Shown here piece after piece: positions 22,430-34,130 of a DNA stretch of 64,000 nt (positions within the stretch are counted from its first letter, which is position 1; each line of letters opens with the position of its first letter). Below the pieces are notes generated by a model. The model was not told the DNA's origin and ran no database searches. It saw only the letters and a program-made list of their open reading frames with translations. The position numbers were made by a program, and so were the translations under genes. The stretch is taken from positions 124,001-188,000 of the forward strand of contig JAFEMH010002446.1 in the NCBI GenBank assembly GCA_022495995.1. Reading direction: 5' to 3'. This DNA comes from Adenophora triphylla var. japonica. Lineage: Eukaryota > Streptophyta > Magnoliopsida > Asterales > Campanulaceae.

Positions 22430-23642
22430 CGTATCTTTTTGGAATGATTCAAACGTTTTTGGCATAATCAGATATCTCTTTAATGAAAATCGTTTGTGTA
22501 TTCCACACACATTGTTAAGGGAGAAGCCGATTCGTGATTTGCATGGAGGAGGAGGATTGAGTGTGGTCACGTCTGGAGAAAACAATATCCAGTTTGGAGG
22601 AGTGATATTATTGGCCCAAATTGAAGCTGACGCGTGGGTAAATTTGTGAGTAGGTGCCACACATGTCAAACGGCTAAGGGATAGTCACAAAATATTGGGC
22701 TTTACATGTTATTACCGGTCCCTGAGGCTATTTGGGAGTACTTATTGATGGACTTCGTTCTTGGTTTACCCCATAGGTTTTCCAAGATGGTGTATATTAT
22801 TCCGTGCAAGAAAACTTCAGATGCTTCACATGCTTCACATGTTGCACAATTGTTTTTTTTTTCGAGAAGTCTTTCGCTTGCGTGGTATACCCAAGTCCAT
22901 CACCTCTGACCGTGACTCTGTGGTACAACTCATCCTCAAACGGGATGGACAAGCTGAGGTTGTGAATAGAACATTAGGTAATCTTGTTTGTTGTGTTTGC
23001 GGGATCGGCCAAGGCAATTGGATTATGCCTTACCCCAAGCGGAGTTTGCTTTTAATAGTGTTATTCATAGTTCAATCGGGAAATCTCCATTCTCTGTTGT
23101 CTATCAAAAACATCCACGGCATGTGGTAGATTTAGTGAAGCTACCTCACACACCAGGGTATAGCTCTGCAACAACAAATGTTGCCAAGGATTCACAGGCT
23201 ATTCAAGTTGAAGTTTGACAAATTTTGCAGGAGGCTAGTCAAAAGCACAAAAGAGTGTTGAAGTTCGACAAAATTTGCAGGAGACTAATCAGAAGTACAA
23301 AAGAGTGGCAGACAAGCATCGTCGTACCAATGTGTTCGAAGTTGGAGATGTGGTGATGGTTTTCCTCCGGCGTGAGCAGTTTCAGGAGGCCAATATCATA
23401 AATTACAACCCAAGAAGTATGGGCCTTACAAGATTGTTCATAAAATCAACGACAATGTGTATGTGGTAGACTTGCTTGAGTCTATGGAAATTTCTCGCAC
23501 ATTTAATGTAGCTGACCTGACACGTTATCACTCGTCGGAGGTGCCTTTGTATCCTGATGACTCGAGGACGAGTTCTTTCCAAGTGGGGGAGACTGATGTG
23601 GAACAGTTTCAGTCCAAGAAGGAAAATGATTATGTCCTTTAA
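22430..23642 (+). pseudogene. Decayed gypsy (chromovirus-like) integrase
   Basis: Fragments in several frames follow integrase order. There is a zinc-finger-like N-terminus (RCHTCQTAKG near 22650), the core segment [19 protein letters not shown] (22706 on), [48 protein letters not shown], and the C-terminal region ADKHRRTNVFEVGDVVMVF with YNPRK, ending near 23642. Frameshifts, an expanded T-tract near 22850 and lost segments show it is dead. No LTRs were identified around it, so it is an old relic. In life the enzyme would insert element DNA into the genome. Confidence 0.8.
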
Positions 23643-24395
23643 CTCAGCAATTTTAGTCCAAGAAGGAGAAGGATTCAGCCAATTACTTTTGGGTTTCCTA
23701 TTTTAGGTTAGAATTCCTTTTCATCAGTTCATGTTTTGTTTTTGGCATTGCAGAATTAATAAGAAAGAAAGTTTCTTCTAGGATAAGCAAATTTATTCTA
23801 TACAGAATACGCTATAGGAAGTGTCTCAGTTTATCTGATATTTTGTTTGGAGAATTGCAATATCTTGTCCCGTGTTAGTTCCCTTCCCTGACATATTTGT
23901 CGGTTTATCACCATTGATGAAGTTTCTAAAATGGGGCAAGTCCATGTTTCAGCAGAAGTTAGTTTCAGTCAAATGCCTAGCTAGGAACTACTGGGAAAAG
24001 ATTTCTCCTTCACTGTATCAGAGGACTCTTTCTTGATGCAGTTATCAAAAAAAAAAAAAATGGAAACATTATATAATCGCTTGTTGAAAATGACTTACTT
24101 GTCCCTGAAGGCTTCAGAATCTTGCTTCAAGGATCCTTTGACAACTGAAAGCATAACCATTGACACAAATTTCCATCTGATACAGTTTATCAGCAAACAA
24201 CTAAAATTGTTCAGAATAATAAAGATGGCAACTAAATATAAAGCCAACAATTTTCATACCAACACGCAGCAACATTTTACAAACATTAATCAACATGTCC
24301 CTCGGCTTGAGCACGGATGGCCTATTGCCATACTGGATCATCCATATCTATTCTGTTTCCAGGAGGGGCTAACATGTCTTTTGGTCTACAAGTTT
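23643..24395. other. Intergenic region downstream of the BED gene
   Basis: A/T-rich with no supported coding region. The part next to 24396 is presumably the 3' UTR of the minus-strand BED gene; an A-tract at about 24045-24060 is the only repeat noted. Confidence 0.4.
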
Positions 24396-26931
24396 TTACT
24401 GGTTTAGTACATTGTCTTCGCCATTTTCGTCTTCACTATCTTTCACTCCATTGAAAATTTCATGATCATTGAAACCTGCACCAACTGAAGATGACAGTTA
24501 AAAACCAGGCAAAATATCCTCTAAAAACTTCTGAAATACACAGAATTAAACCAACCTGCACCTAAAGCTTCAACATCATCATCTTGGGGTCCTAAAAGCG
24601 TTGTGTTGCCCAATGGTGGGACAACTGACATCCAATCTGAGCTCCCGGCGTCGTCTGAGCTAATTTCCTTCTCTGTAACCCAATCCTCCACGACGTTGAT
24701 GTTTTCATATGAAACAGGGTCCAAGAAATCATGTTCTTTGTTCCTCGGGTACCTGAAACAAGTCAATTATAGTGATTTTTCTTCTCAATTCCTTTAAAAA
24801 AAAAACGAGAATTTTCAGATAATGAATACAGACAATTGCCTTAATCGTAAGTTGTACTGGACAAAAACAAGGTCAGTTAGCCTCTGATGCTCTATTGAGT
24901 TCTTTGTTTCATGAATCTGTTGTAATGGTATTCGCTTAGTCTTAAACCCAATTGAACTGCAAGTTTGACTGAGAATTCGGATAGCCAAACGAGCCAAATT
25001 TGGGCAAGCACCTCCATATGTTGACCACCAATCAGCTAAGTCAATCAAATTTGAGAGAATTAGCTAAAAAAAATCTTAACAATTCAAATTTATATACAAT
25101 ACATGTGTGTGTGTGTGTGTGAAATAAACTTACCAGGAGGTAAAGTGTCTCGAGCTCTTATTGCCATCTTCCTCCCAAAATCTCCGACAGCACCATGATA
25201 TGAAGATGTCTCCGTCACAATTTTATCTTGGATTTTTGGGTCAGGAACCAATCTTTCAACACAATCATATACCAATGATCTGATCTGAAGATGTATATCC
25301 CCGTCGGTACTATAGAAAAACTTGGGATTGAGATAAAAACCTGCAGCATGAAGTGGATGCCTATGAAGATGTTCCCACCTATGATCTATAATGTTCCAAT
25401 AAACCATATAATCCTTCTTATTCACAAGTTCTTTCTTGATTGTTTCTTTTGCTCGATACATTCCTGCATAAACATACCCCAAGCCAGGCCTCTTTTCAAC
25501 ACTAACTAATCTAGAAAGTCGCAAAAGTGGGTCCATAAGACGGGTGATTGATGTACACATGGACCAAAATGACTGATTGCCCACGTATTCAGTCATAGTA
25601 TAACCTTCGGGTTTCTTTGAGTATTCGCAATCCACCCAGTCCTCCGAAGTAACCATAGAATGCAGATTGTGCTTAATGTCGACCATCCTTTTTAACGTAG
25701 AGAAATCTGTCGAAGAGCAAGTGGGTCCCACCTGGATTAAATCAACCCCAAAAGTGTACCGTCTCATCATATTCAAAACAAAGGTATTGTTGTAGATGAA
25801 TCTTGATATTGATCTAGCTTGTTCGAGTATTGTTTTTATCCACTCAAGTTCTCTGAAATCCTCTAACATCAAATCTATACACCGAGCTGCACAGGGAGTC
25901 CAAAATAGAGTAGGAAATGAGTCCTCCAGCCTTTTTCCCACAACAACATAACGTTCTTCACTATTAGTAACGAGTTGCAACACATTCCTCACACCAACTT
26001 CTTCCACAACTTCCTTCAATAATTCATACAAAGCATCCACAGACGAGAAAATATCAGTTATATCAACGGATCTCAAAAACATTACTCCTTCCGGACAATA
26101 AACCGAAAAGTTTATCAACTTCTTACCCAAGTCAGAAGTCCATTCATCAACCAAAACTGAACAACCACTCTTTCCCCAACTCTCTATCCATTGATCAATA
26201 TCATTCTTGACTTCCTGAACAGAATTCTTTAAAATCCAGCTCCTTAGATCGTGATACGATGGCCCAATTACCCCTTCCCCTTGTGAAGCAATTGCATCAA
26301 TCATGGGCTGGAAGTACTTCGAGTTCACTGCATCTAAAGGCACCCCAATATCAAACAAAAACCGCCCTATTGCCATTTGAACTTGATGATTTTCCCCTTT
26401 TACCTCCATTGCAGTATTATTATAAGGAACAATAACATCATTAGGAGCTGTGGAAACAGCCGCTTTCCTAACTCTCCTTTTCTTTCTTTGAGCAGCACCT
26501 CTTTTGCTACTCCCCTCTTCTTGATTCACCAAAAAGCCAGAACCTTGATCAATCGTATCAGGAACAGGAAGCAACTCAACATGTTCATCCAAACCACACG
26601 AATTCGTTAAATTATCAACCTCCTCACTAGTATTAAACCCCGTTATCTCATCAGCTAACTTTTGTTTCTTCTTCTTCCTAGCCACAACTCCATTTAAGCT
26701 CTCTTGCATTAAAAGACGAACATCAGGTAGAACTCTTAAGCAACAAGATGCATTACCCTTTTGACATGCTAGGTGTTCTTTAATCCTATGAATTCCACCA
26801 CCCTTAAACATTTTACCACAATACAAACACTTGAGTTGAATTTTATCCCCATTCTTATACATCTGACAGTGTTTCCATGCTGGATCTTTCTTTTGTGGAG
26901 TTACTGCTACATGTTCCAAACGAGAAGCCAT
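24396..26931 (-). CDS. BED zinc-finger / hAT-transposase-derived protein, probably domesticated
   Basis: Four coding exons: 26931-25134, 25035-24834, 24752-24556 and 24475-24396. They sum to 2277 bp (758 aa) with phases that close exactly. Exon 1 opens MASRLEHVAV. A BED-type zinc finger covers roughly residues 18-60 (CLYCGKMF, then HRIKEHLAC), followed by a basic KKKKQK stretch. Next comes a DUF659-type transposase-like core (SGCSVLVDEWTSDLGKKLINF, then FWTPCAARCIDLMLEDF). Exon 2 carries the C-terminal hAT dimerisation motif (ADWWSTYGGACPNLARLAIR and SIEHQRLTDLV). The tail is acidic. No terminal repeats flank the gene, and intact frame plus introns argue for a host gene like the Arabidopsis hAT-superfamily BED genes. 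It is likely nuclear and DNA-binding; its target is unknown. The exon 2 donor (GTCTGT) is weak. Confidence 0.88.
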
Positions 26932-26943
26932 ATTTCTCCTACA

Positions 26944-27080
26944 AATCTAATTATAAACTACATTCAACACAAATAATCGAAGCAAAACGGAACAAAATTT
27001 CAAGATTACTGTTTTATAACATACTAATTTAGATGATCATATAAAAAACGAAAAAAAAAAATTGAAGGGCAAGAAACTTA
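26944..27080 (-). other. 5' UTR intron of the BED gene
   Basis: A GTAAGTTTCTTG donor on the minus strand at about 27080 and a TTTGTAG acceptor just before GAGAAATATGG indicate a leader intron. The exon upstream (about 27081-27120) contains a CTTTCTCTCTAG-type leader. Confidence 0.6.
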
Positions 27081-27520
27081 CTTGGGTTTGATTTTCTAGA
27101 GAGAAAGAGGGCCGGATGGGAGAGAAGGCCGAGTCAGAGAGGTTGGGGCGATCTATAAGATGGAGAAGAGTCGATGGGGAAAACAGATGGACCGGTTAGG
27201 GCACCGGTCAAGTGGGTTAAATTAATTCGGGTTTTACCCGAGATAGGACTTTATGGCATGTGCGATTCAAGAGTCCTAGTCAAAACGGTTCTTGGAAGAA
27301 GAACCGGCTGTCCCGGTTAAACAATTGATGCGGAAACGGAAACGTTTGACAGCTAAAATTAGACCGGCCGGCGGCGGCGGTCAACAAGGGTCTGGTTTTA
27401 TGAACCGCGATTTTCAGTGTTTTGTTTTTTTAAAGAGGCAAAGGAGCGGCTTGTGATTGTGTGTGACAGTTGTTCAGTTAACTGACTCAGGTAAGCCAAC
27501 TTGAATTCCTTTGTATATAA

Positions 27521-27793
27521 CTTCTTCCCGCTACGAACTGTACACTTTCCTCATCGAGTGTTCCATTACAAATTGCCTACTTTTTAAAATGATAAAGAAT
27601 CTTTACTATTTTCTCCACTCATTCTCTTTCCTACATTATTTTAATACTCACAACACCATTATAATTTACTATTCCCTTCACTCATTCTCTCTCTTATTTT
27701 ACTTTTACACTCACAACATTTATATCATTATTTTTTCCTTAATTCTCATGCAAACAGTAACTAACTGTGCGATTTCTACATGGACGGAGGGAG
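27521..27793. mobile_element. Degenerate Stowaway-like MITE upstream of the BED gene
   Basis: The right end GGACGGAGGGAG (27782-27793) is a good MITE end; the left end CTTCTTCCCGCTACG (27521) is a diverged match. The interior is A/T-rich with TCATTCTCT-type words as in other members here. Confidence 0.5.
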
Positions 27794-27835
27794 TTACCTT
27801 TAACCACAATTGCCAAATAGTATAGGTTTTCAAAA

Positions 27836-28557
27836 TTGAATCAAATTAGATTTGAGGGTTTTTTTTTTTTTTTTTTTGTGTGTGTGGTTGGGGTTTGTTG
27901 TTTTTATATCTTTGGGACATTTATCAAAAACTAATTTTAAAAAGTGGATATTAAAAAAAAATTACACAAGTTGGATATTACAAAAAAAAAACTCCTTGAA
28001 TATTATAAAAAAAACTCCTTGAATATTAAAAAAAAAAAAAAATTCTTTTACTTTTTTTGAATGGCATTATTAATTGTTTATAACTAATAAATGCATTTAT
28101 CAATTGTTTATGATTGATAAATTTATTTATCAGTTTTTTCAAGAGTATTTTGTGTTTGATATTTGGTTAAACAACTGATAAATCAGTTATTTAACTGATA
28201 AATGCATTTATCATTTATTCTTTACTGATAAATTCATTTATCAGTTATAAATACAGATTTTTGTCCATTTAAAAAAATAAAAAATAGTATTTTGTAAAAT
28301 CATAACTTACATGATCTCATGATGAATGATCAATAACTGTTGGCTTACTAGTAATATAATATGTGATACATAAAAGTGGTATAGAAAAATTAGAAAATTT
28401 CATAACTAAACAATGTTGGCACATTTCTAAAAATTTGACAAATAAACTGCAATAGTATTAGGTAACTCAAATTGCATAATTTGATCAATACAGAGGAGAG
28501 AAAACTTTGTAGCTATGTATTGTACCACACAGTCTCTATATAAGACCCTTAAGGTTA
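27836..28557. repeat. A/T-rich region with nested palindromes, 3' side of the dioxygenase gene
   Basis: There is no gene. A T-tract with a GT run lies at 27858-27885, and three CTCCTTGAATATTA-type direct repeats lie at 27990-28040. From 28078 to 28255 there is a dense set of inverted TGATAAAT/ATTTATCA motifs, including the perfect 18-bp palindrome TGATAAATGCATTTATCA (28196-28213). The end near 28557 would be the dioxygenase 3' UTR. Confidence 0.6.
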
Positions 28558-31500
28558 CTAATTTTCCAACTTTAAGAACCCAGTAGTATTAGTTTTCCCA
28601 TCCATCTTCCTAGACAAAGTGTGTCTAATATAATCCATATACTTGATGCTCTTGTACTTCCTAGGACGAGAATGATCATCGACCATCGTTTTCACTGGCT
28701 CAAGTATCAGTTCTTGATCCGGAAGAATAAATGTTGCTATTGATATTCTTGATCTTATCTCATTTGTAACAGCTCTGTGTTCTATGCTTCTATACAGTCC
28801 ATTGCTCCAAACCTGCAATTTTCATATCCAACAATCAAAGATGAACACTAACATGGCTAGCTAGATAATGTTGTTTCGGGTAAATTTTTATGCATTAATC
28901 TTCGTATTTATATGAGTTTCATTCTAAAGGTATGTATGAGGGATTTGGTATCTGTGCAGTCCAATTGGGGACTGTACAGATGTCCAACTTCTGTGTAGTC
29001 TGATTGTATAGGCCCAAGATCCATGTTTGAGTGGGAAAAAGTTTTGGAGTCTGATTGTATAGGCCCCAGATCAATGTTTGAAAATGTTTTGGGGTCGTAG
29101 TCATACCTCCATAGCATCTCCGATGTTAACAACTAAAGCATTTGGTATTGGCGTTACGGGAACCCATCCTCCTTTATGTTTGATTTGGAGGCCAGTGATA
29201 TCATCTTCTTGTAAAAGCAAGGTTATGGTGCCACCATCAGAATGTGGACTTACCCCGAGAACTAGATCAGGTCTGGCACATTTTGGGTAATAGTTCATCC
29301 GAAATCCTTGCTGTATACCCTTATGCAACTCTTTTAAGCCATCTTTTTCCATTCCCATTAACACTGATAAATTAGCAAAGATCTCAATGCACACTTTTTC
29401 CAGTATTGCCGAGTATTCTTCCACTGCGTTCCTGTCCATTGAAACAAAATGAAGTATTATCATGAAATGTTTCTGTTAGTGTTAACACCAATGTTGGCAT
29501 TGGTGTTATCTCCTATTTTGTTAGACCAATGTTGTCACTGGTGTTACCTCTTGTGTTCCCACCGTGCCGTCAGTTTAAAATGTGAATAGTTACTACATAT
29601 TATTTATAAATTACGAAGTGATTGTTAATTGTTTTCATGTCTGTTTTTAGTGTGTTATAAGTGTTTTTGAACATGTCCTAGTTGTTGTACAAAACGTGAC
29701 AAATGAGTAAGAAAAAGGAAGTTACATATAAATCCTTATTTATTTGTAAAAGTGAAGATCAAGTAAAGTTGGTTAGAAAGTTATCTACACTGAAGAACTG
29801 AAGAGATAATGTGTATAAGGCTGCAGAAGCACGGGTGTGCAAGCAATGAAGCAATGGAAGACCAAGTCCCCCAACAATCAAGAAAGTTTGAGCCAAAAGT
29901 GGAAAGGTGGTTTCATTTATCTCACATGGCTGAAATCTGGCGAGATTGAGTAGGCTCCAAGTTCAACAAATCTATATAAGTGCAAGGATCTTACAACTTC
30001 AATTCACCCAATCCATAGTTGAGATTTGCACAAGATAAAACACAGTCTCGTAGTGTTGTCCCATGTGTTGGCAACACTCTATCGAACACCAGTGAGTTAA
30101 AGTGTTTAGCTCTCGTTCTTAAAGTGTTTCTGTGTGTGAGATAGAGTGTTCATATATAGTGTGTATTATAGAGTAGTCGTTCAATTGTGCTATTGATTGA
30201 AAATCATTAGGGAACTTTCCGGTCTTACAACGAAAGCATATTTATAAAAAAAAGGTTTTTGCCTTCGGGCACCCTCAAGTTATATTTATATAACTTAAGA
30301 AAAAATACTCTCTTGTGTGTGTTATATTTCCTCTGCTATAATTATCTCAATTATTTTCATTTTTTTGATTGGTGTGAACAGTGTTGTTTTTAGTGTTGCT
30401 AATACTATTGACAACACGCGTTTGTTTTTATCCTTTCTTAAGCCATTGACAAATTCAATTGGTATCAGAGCCAAACACTTGATATACTAAGTATTAGATC
30501 CAGTAGTTATGGCTTATGATCCTGCTAATCCTAATCAAATGAGGCTTTCTGATAGATGGGTCGAATTATGCTTATTGTAAGATCCGCCTTCGTTCGCATA
30601 TCATATCAATTGATATTCGGGCTTGGCGATCTGTAACAAATGGTTACTCTATTCCATTGCTACCTCTGGATGAGGATGGTGACGTTCAAGTCAAACTTGA
30701 ATCTAAATGGACCAATGAAGAGAATAATCTAGTTATTTTCAATAAAAAGACACTTAATGCCATTTATGAATGGGTTGATATAAATATGTTTAAACTTATT
30801 CAAAATAGTCACACTGCAAAAGATGTTTGAGATACTTAACAAAAATTTTGTGAAGGTCAAAGCTTGGGGGTCTAACTAATAGGTTTGAAAGATTAAGAAT
30901 TGGTGAAAATGAAGATATTTCTTCATATTTTGAATAGTTGAGTGATATTGCAAATGAGTGTCAAGTATTAGGAGAACCTCTTACTAACAAACAACTTGTT
31001 TCAAATGCTATTCGTACTTTTCCCTAACGTTTTAACAGGTCCTATTTATTGTACAAAAAGTGACAAATGAGTAAGAAAAAGGAAGTTACATATAAATCCT
31101 TATTTATGTGTAAAAGTGGATCAAGTAAAGTTGGATAGAGAGTTATTTACATTGAAATACTGAAAAGATAATGTGTACAAGTCTAAAAAAACACGGGTGT
31201 ACAAGCAATGAATCAAGGGAAGACCAAGTCTCCCTACAATCAAGGAAGTTGGAGCCAAAAGTGGAAGGGTGGTTCCATTTCTGTCACATGGCTGAAATCA
31301 GGCGAGATTGAGTAGGCTTTAAGTTCAACAAGTCTATATAAGTGCAAGGATCTTATAACTTCAATTCACCCAATCCACTGTTGAGATTTGCACAATATAG
31401 AACACAGTCTTGTAGTGTTGTCCCATGTGTTGGCAACACTCTACCCAACACCAGTGAGTTAAAGTGTTTAGCTTTCACTTTTAGAGTGTTTCTGTGTGTG

Positions 31501-32225
31501 AGATAGAGTGTTCATATATAGAGTGTGTTCTAGAGTAGTCGTTCCATTGTGCTATTGATTGAAAATCATTAGGAACCTTTTCGGCCTTGTAACGAAAGCA
31601 TATTTATAAGAAAGGTCTTCCCATTCGGGCACCCTCAAGTTTTATTAATATAACTTGAGAAAAATCTACTCTTTTGTGTGTGTGTTATATTTCCACTGCT
31701 ATAATTATCTCAATTATTTTCATTTTTTGGATCGGTATTAACAGTGTTGTCAATACTATTGACAACACATGTTTGTGTTTTTCCTTTTTTAAGCCATTGA
31801 CAATTTCAGTTTCTTTCGGCGTTTTTTCATGTTGGATTAAGTTAGCAGAGGTTAAGAATGCGTACTTGAAATCGGGTAATATGGTTGGCCAATACTTCAT
31901 GTTCCTGTATTTTGTTGGTTGAACCATCAAGAATAACATGTCATTCCAATCAAGCTTTTGCTGGTCTGAAACGACGTAGGCTTGTCCATAGCCTTGAAGA
32001 TCATTTTCTGCCATTGTGTATTTCTTTTTCTCTGACAAGGGAAACTCAAAGAAAGCTGATACAGCAGCTTTCATATTACATAACACCTTATCTTCTATCC
32101 CATGATCTATTATCTGCAACAACATTAAATCTCATGAGACCTCAGGGAACGTCAATCAGGTATCTCTTTTTATACGAAAGGTCAGGGGTACAGTCTCCAC
32201 CAACGTTAGTGTCAATAAGTTATCA

Positions 32226-32271
<46 letters not shown>

Positions 32272-32622
32272 CTCTCATGAGACCTCATGGAACAACAAGT
32301 TAAGAGTTCACTAAGGAAGCATTTTATGGAATACCTGAAAGAAACCCCAATCTCTGCAAGCGATGTGTAGCTTTTGCCTTTGATCTTCATCTCCAGTGGC
32401 GAGTAAAGCCAAGTTTATGGTTGGGATTTCGTCTGAAACTGAAGATGGTGAAGAATCCAGTGGCCTGTGTTCTTGTTTTTGTATGTATCTTTGAGGAATG
32501 TGTTGAGAGTCGTTTCGGACAAGTTCCTGGACACTGGGTACTGATTTAGAGCTTCCCCATCCCAGCGTTTCTGTGTCCTCAGAGTCAGTGCTTCTACTTT
32601 TGACCTCTGTGGCCATGTCCAT
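28558..32622 (-). CDS. 2-oxoglutarate/Fe(II)-dependent dioxygenase, SRG1-like
   Basis: Four exons: 32622-32335, 32113-31866, 29431-29107 and 28812-28558. They total 1116 bp (371 aa) with exact phases. The N-terminal DIOX_N part has the IPQRYI and DEIPTINLALL motifs and DWGFFQ. The catalytic 2OG-FeII domain has SPHSDGG (iron ligands His and Asp), SIEHRAV (third ligand His) and RISIATF (R-x-S, 2-oxoglutarate binding), so all key residues are present. Such soluble cytosolic enzymes use Fe(II), O2 and 2-oxoglutarate to hydroxylate, demethylate or desaturate small metabolites. The SRG1/codeine-demethylase/norcoclaurine-synthase-like group is suggested by the N-terminus, but the substrate cannot be told. 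Intron 2 (2.4 kb) hosts a copia insertion; a long AT repeat lies just upstream of the ATG. Confidence 0.9.
29474..30457 (+). repeat. 5' LTR of the intronic copia element
   Basis: Starts TGTTAGTGTTAACACC and ends AATTCA, 984 bp. The first 35 bases contain a hairpin with 10-bp arms: AACACCAATG (29484-29493), loop TTGG, CATTGGTGTT (29498-29507). Confidence 0.9.
30509..31034 (+). pseudogene. copia gag fragment in the intronic element
   Basis: Starts MAYDPANPNQMRL, then continues in a second frame (IDIRAWRSVTNGY and KWTNEENNLVIFNKKTLNAI) and a third segment (RFERLRIGENEDISSYF). This is the UBN2-type gag of copia elements, with several stop codons. It is cut off after about 170 codons by the deletion that joins it to the right LTR. 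Confidence 0.75.
31035..31808 (+). repeat. 3' LTR of the intronic copia element, 5'-truncated
   Basis: It matches the left LTR from about position 29685 onward (shared GACAAATGAGTAAGAAAAAGG) and ends CAATTTCA before GTTTC. The region corresponding to the first roughly 215 bp of the LTR is missing. Confidence 0.85.
32229..32268. repeat. Poly-A tract in dioxygenase intron 1
   Basis: About 40 consecutive A on the plus strand (T on the gene strand) lie within the 221-bp first intron. Confidence 0.9.
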
Positions 32623-32654
32623 TCACTTTCTTGCTATACGTATAGTACTATGTT

Positions 32655-32656
<2 letters not shown>

Positions 32657-32715
<59 letters not shown>
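32657..32715. repeat. (AT)n microsatellite in the dioxygenase promoter or leader
   Basis: About 29 AT units start 35 bp upstream of the dioxygenase ATG. It overlaps the place where the TATA box or leader would be and is likely to be length-variable. Confidence 0.9.
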
Positions 32716-32716
<1 letters not shown>

Positions 32717-33678
32717 TGTATAATTTAGGCGGGTAGCATCTTGTCTCATAATCCCATTCGGTTGTTGGAGTTACATTTTTGTCCTGCATACAAGTTCAAC
32801 ACCAGGTAGTTGGTGTGGTGCTGTAGAATCTTTTATGGTATCATTGGATTTTATTGAATGTTTCTTGTTTCCTGCAGACATGACTGAAGATAAAAAGGTC
32901 CTTACCAAAGCCGGCTCAGAAAGAGAGAGCTTTGTCATATCAGTAGTACAAAGATTGCAAGAAGTCAGAACCACATCTCTGTCAAGCCCAGTTTTTTAGT
33001 GTTTCATCTTCAACAATCTCTCTAATGAAATTTGTTGCACATCCTCTTGTTTTTGATAAATTGAACCAACTCAAGGTCAGTTATACGATAAAGTTGCAAT
33101 TACAACCGGAAAAGCTTTGACAACAAAGGCTATGTCCGAATAACAATGAAACAAGCAAGCAAACGAAAACAATCTAACATGCAAACTCAGCAACTCCACC
33201 CATATTAAACAAAAAGTTCTTAAAATAAAATGGAAACTTGTCAAATCCATTACATTAGGAAAAACTCTGACAACCTCCTAAAAACACCACAGCCTCTGCT
33301 GCAACCAGAAACATTTTTGTACAGTCACGATTAAAACACAGCTAAGTTATACTACACGGTTTTCCTCCTTTTTACAGCCTATAGAAACTAGTACAGTAAT
33401 TAACTCCTCTGAAGGGGGGTGGGGGCCATCGGGTGCTTGTGTTTCACCCTCTTAGCCTCAGCTAGCCCGATTCCTAGGTATATCCTCAAACTAACAATGT
33501 ACAACTCTCCTTTTCTTTAGGTACAACCAACATCATCTTTTTATTTGCATTCAGCTCTTATCTATTCAAATGTAATATAACCGGTAAGAGCCATAGCTGG
33601 ACATGATAAAAAAAGAAAGAAAGAAAGAAACAAGGCTCTCCGTACTTAGCTGTACAACTCTACTTCCTACACCCTCGC
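32716..33678. other. Intergenic region between the dioxygenase and Pumilio genes
   Basis: About 960 bp with no supported gene. Upstream half: dioxygenase promoter. The part near 33290-33678 is the likely 3' UTR of the minus-strand Pumilio gene. An imperfect AAAG tract lies at 33609-33630. Confidence 0.5.
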
Positions 33679-34099
33679 CTAGGTTGATGATGCTGCGGCT
33701 GCAGCAGCATAAGACAGAATGCCAATCCTCCTTTCTGCAATAAATACATAGATCAAATACCAACGTCAGAAAATATTTTTCGTGAAAATAACTCATGCAG
33801 TCATACAGCATAGAAAACATTTATTGTTGGAAAATTATTTTATGAACAATATTGATAAATCTACTCCTAGAAGTTGTCAGAAAATACAGCATAAATAATA
33901 GTGGTTTCACAATATTCTAACTAATGAATGTCCATTTTCAAGAAAATGTTGTTTCAAAATTAATGTCTATTTTCTATAGAACTTTGTCATTAATGATTTT
34001 TTACCAAAAAAAAATCACTATTCATCATATACTTGCAAACTAGATGTTAAGAAAGTGGATAGCAAGAATATTTTTACATCTTTGCCATTACATTTTTAC

Positions 34100-34130
<31 letters not shown>

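Larger units (their letters stand above)
29474..31808 (+). mobile_element. Truncated copia retrotransposon in dioxygenase intron 2
   Basis: The left LTR is 29474-30457 and the right LTR about 31035-31808, which lacks its first roughly 215 bp. GTTTC duplications lie at 29469-29473 and 31809-31813. The primer site TGGTATCAGAGCC (initiator-Met type) starts at 30460. Internal sequence keeps the start of a copia gag (ATG near 30509, MAYDPANPN) with stops and a frameshift, then jumps directly into the right LTR. Pol, the polypurine tract and the LTR start were lost together. The element is opposite to the host gene, and splice sites of the intron are unaffected. Confidence 0.9.

Noticed and set aside
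23643..24395. LTR of the decayed gypsy element at 22.4-23.6 kb
   Set aside because: No repeated partner sequence was found on the other side, so an LTR cannot be claimed.
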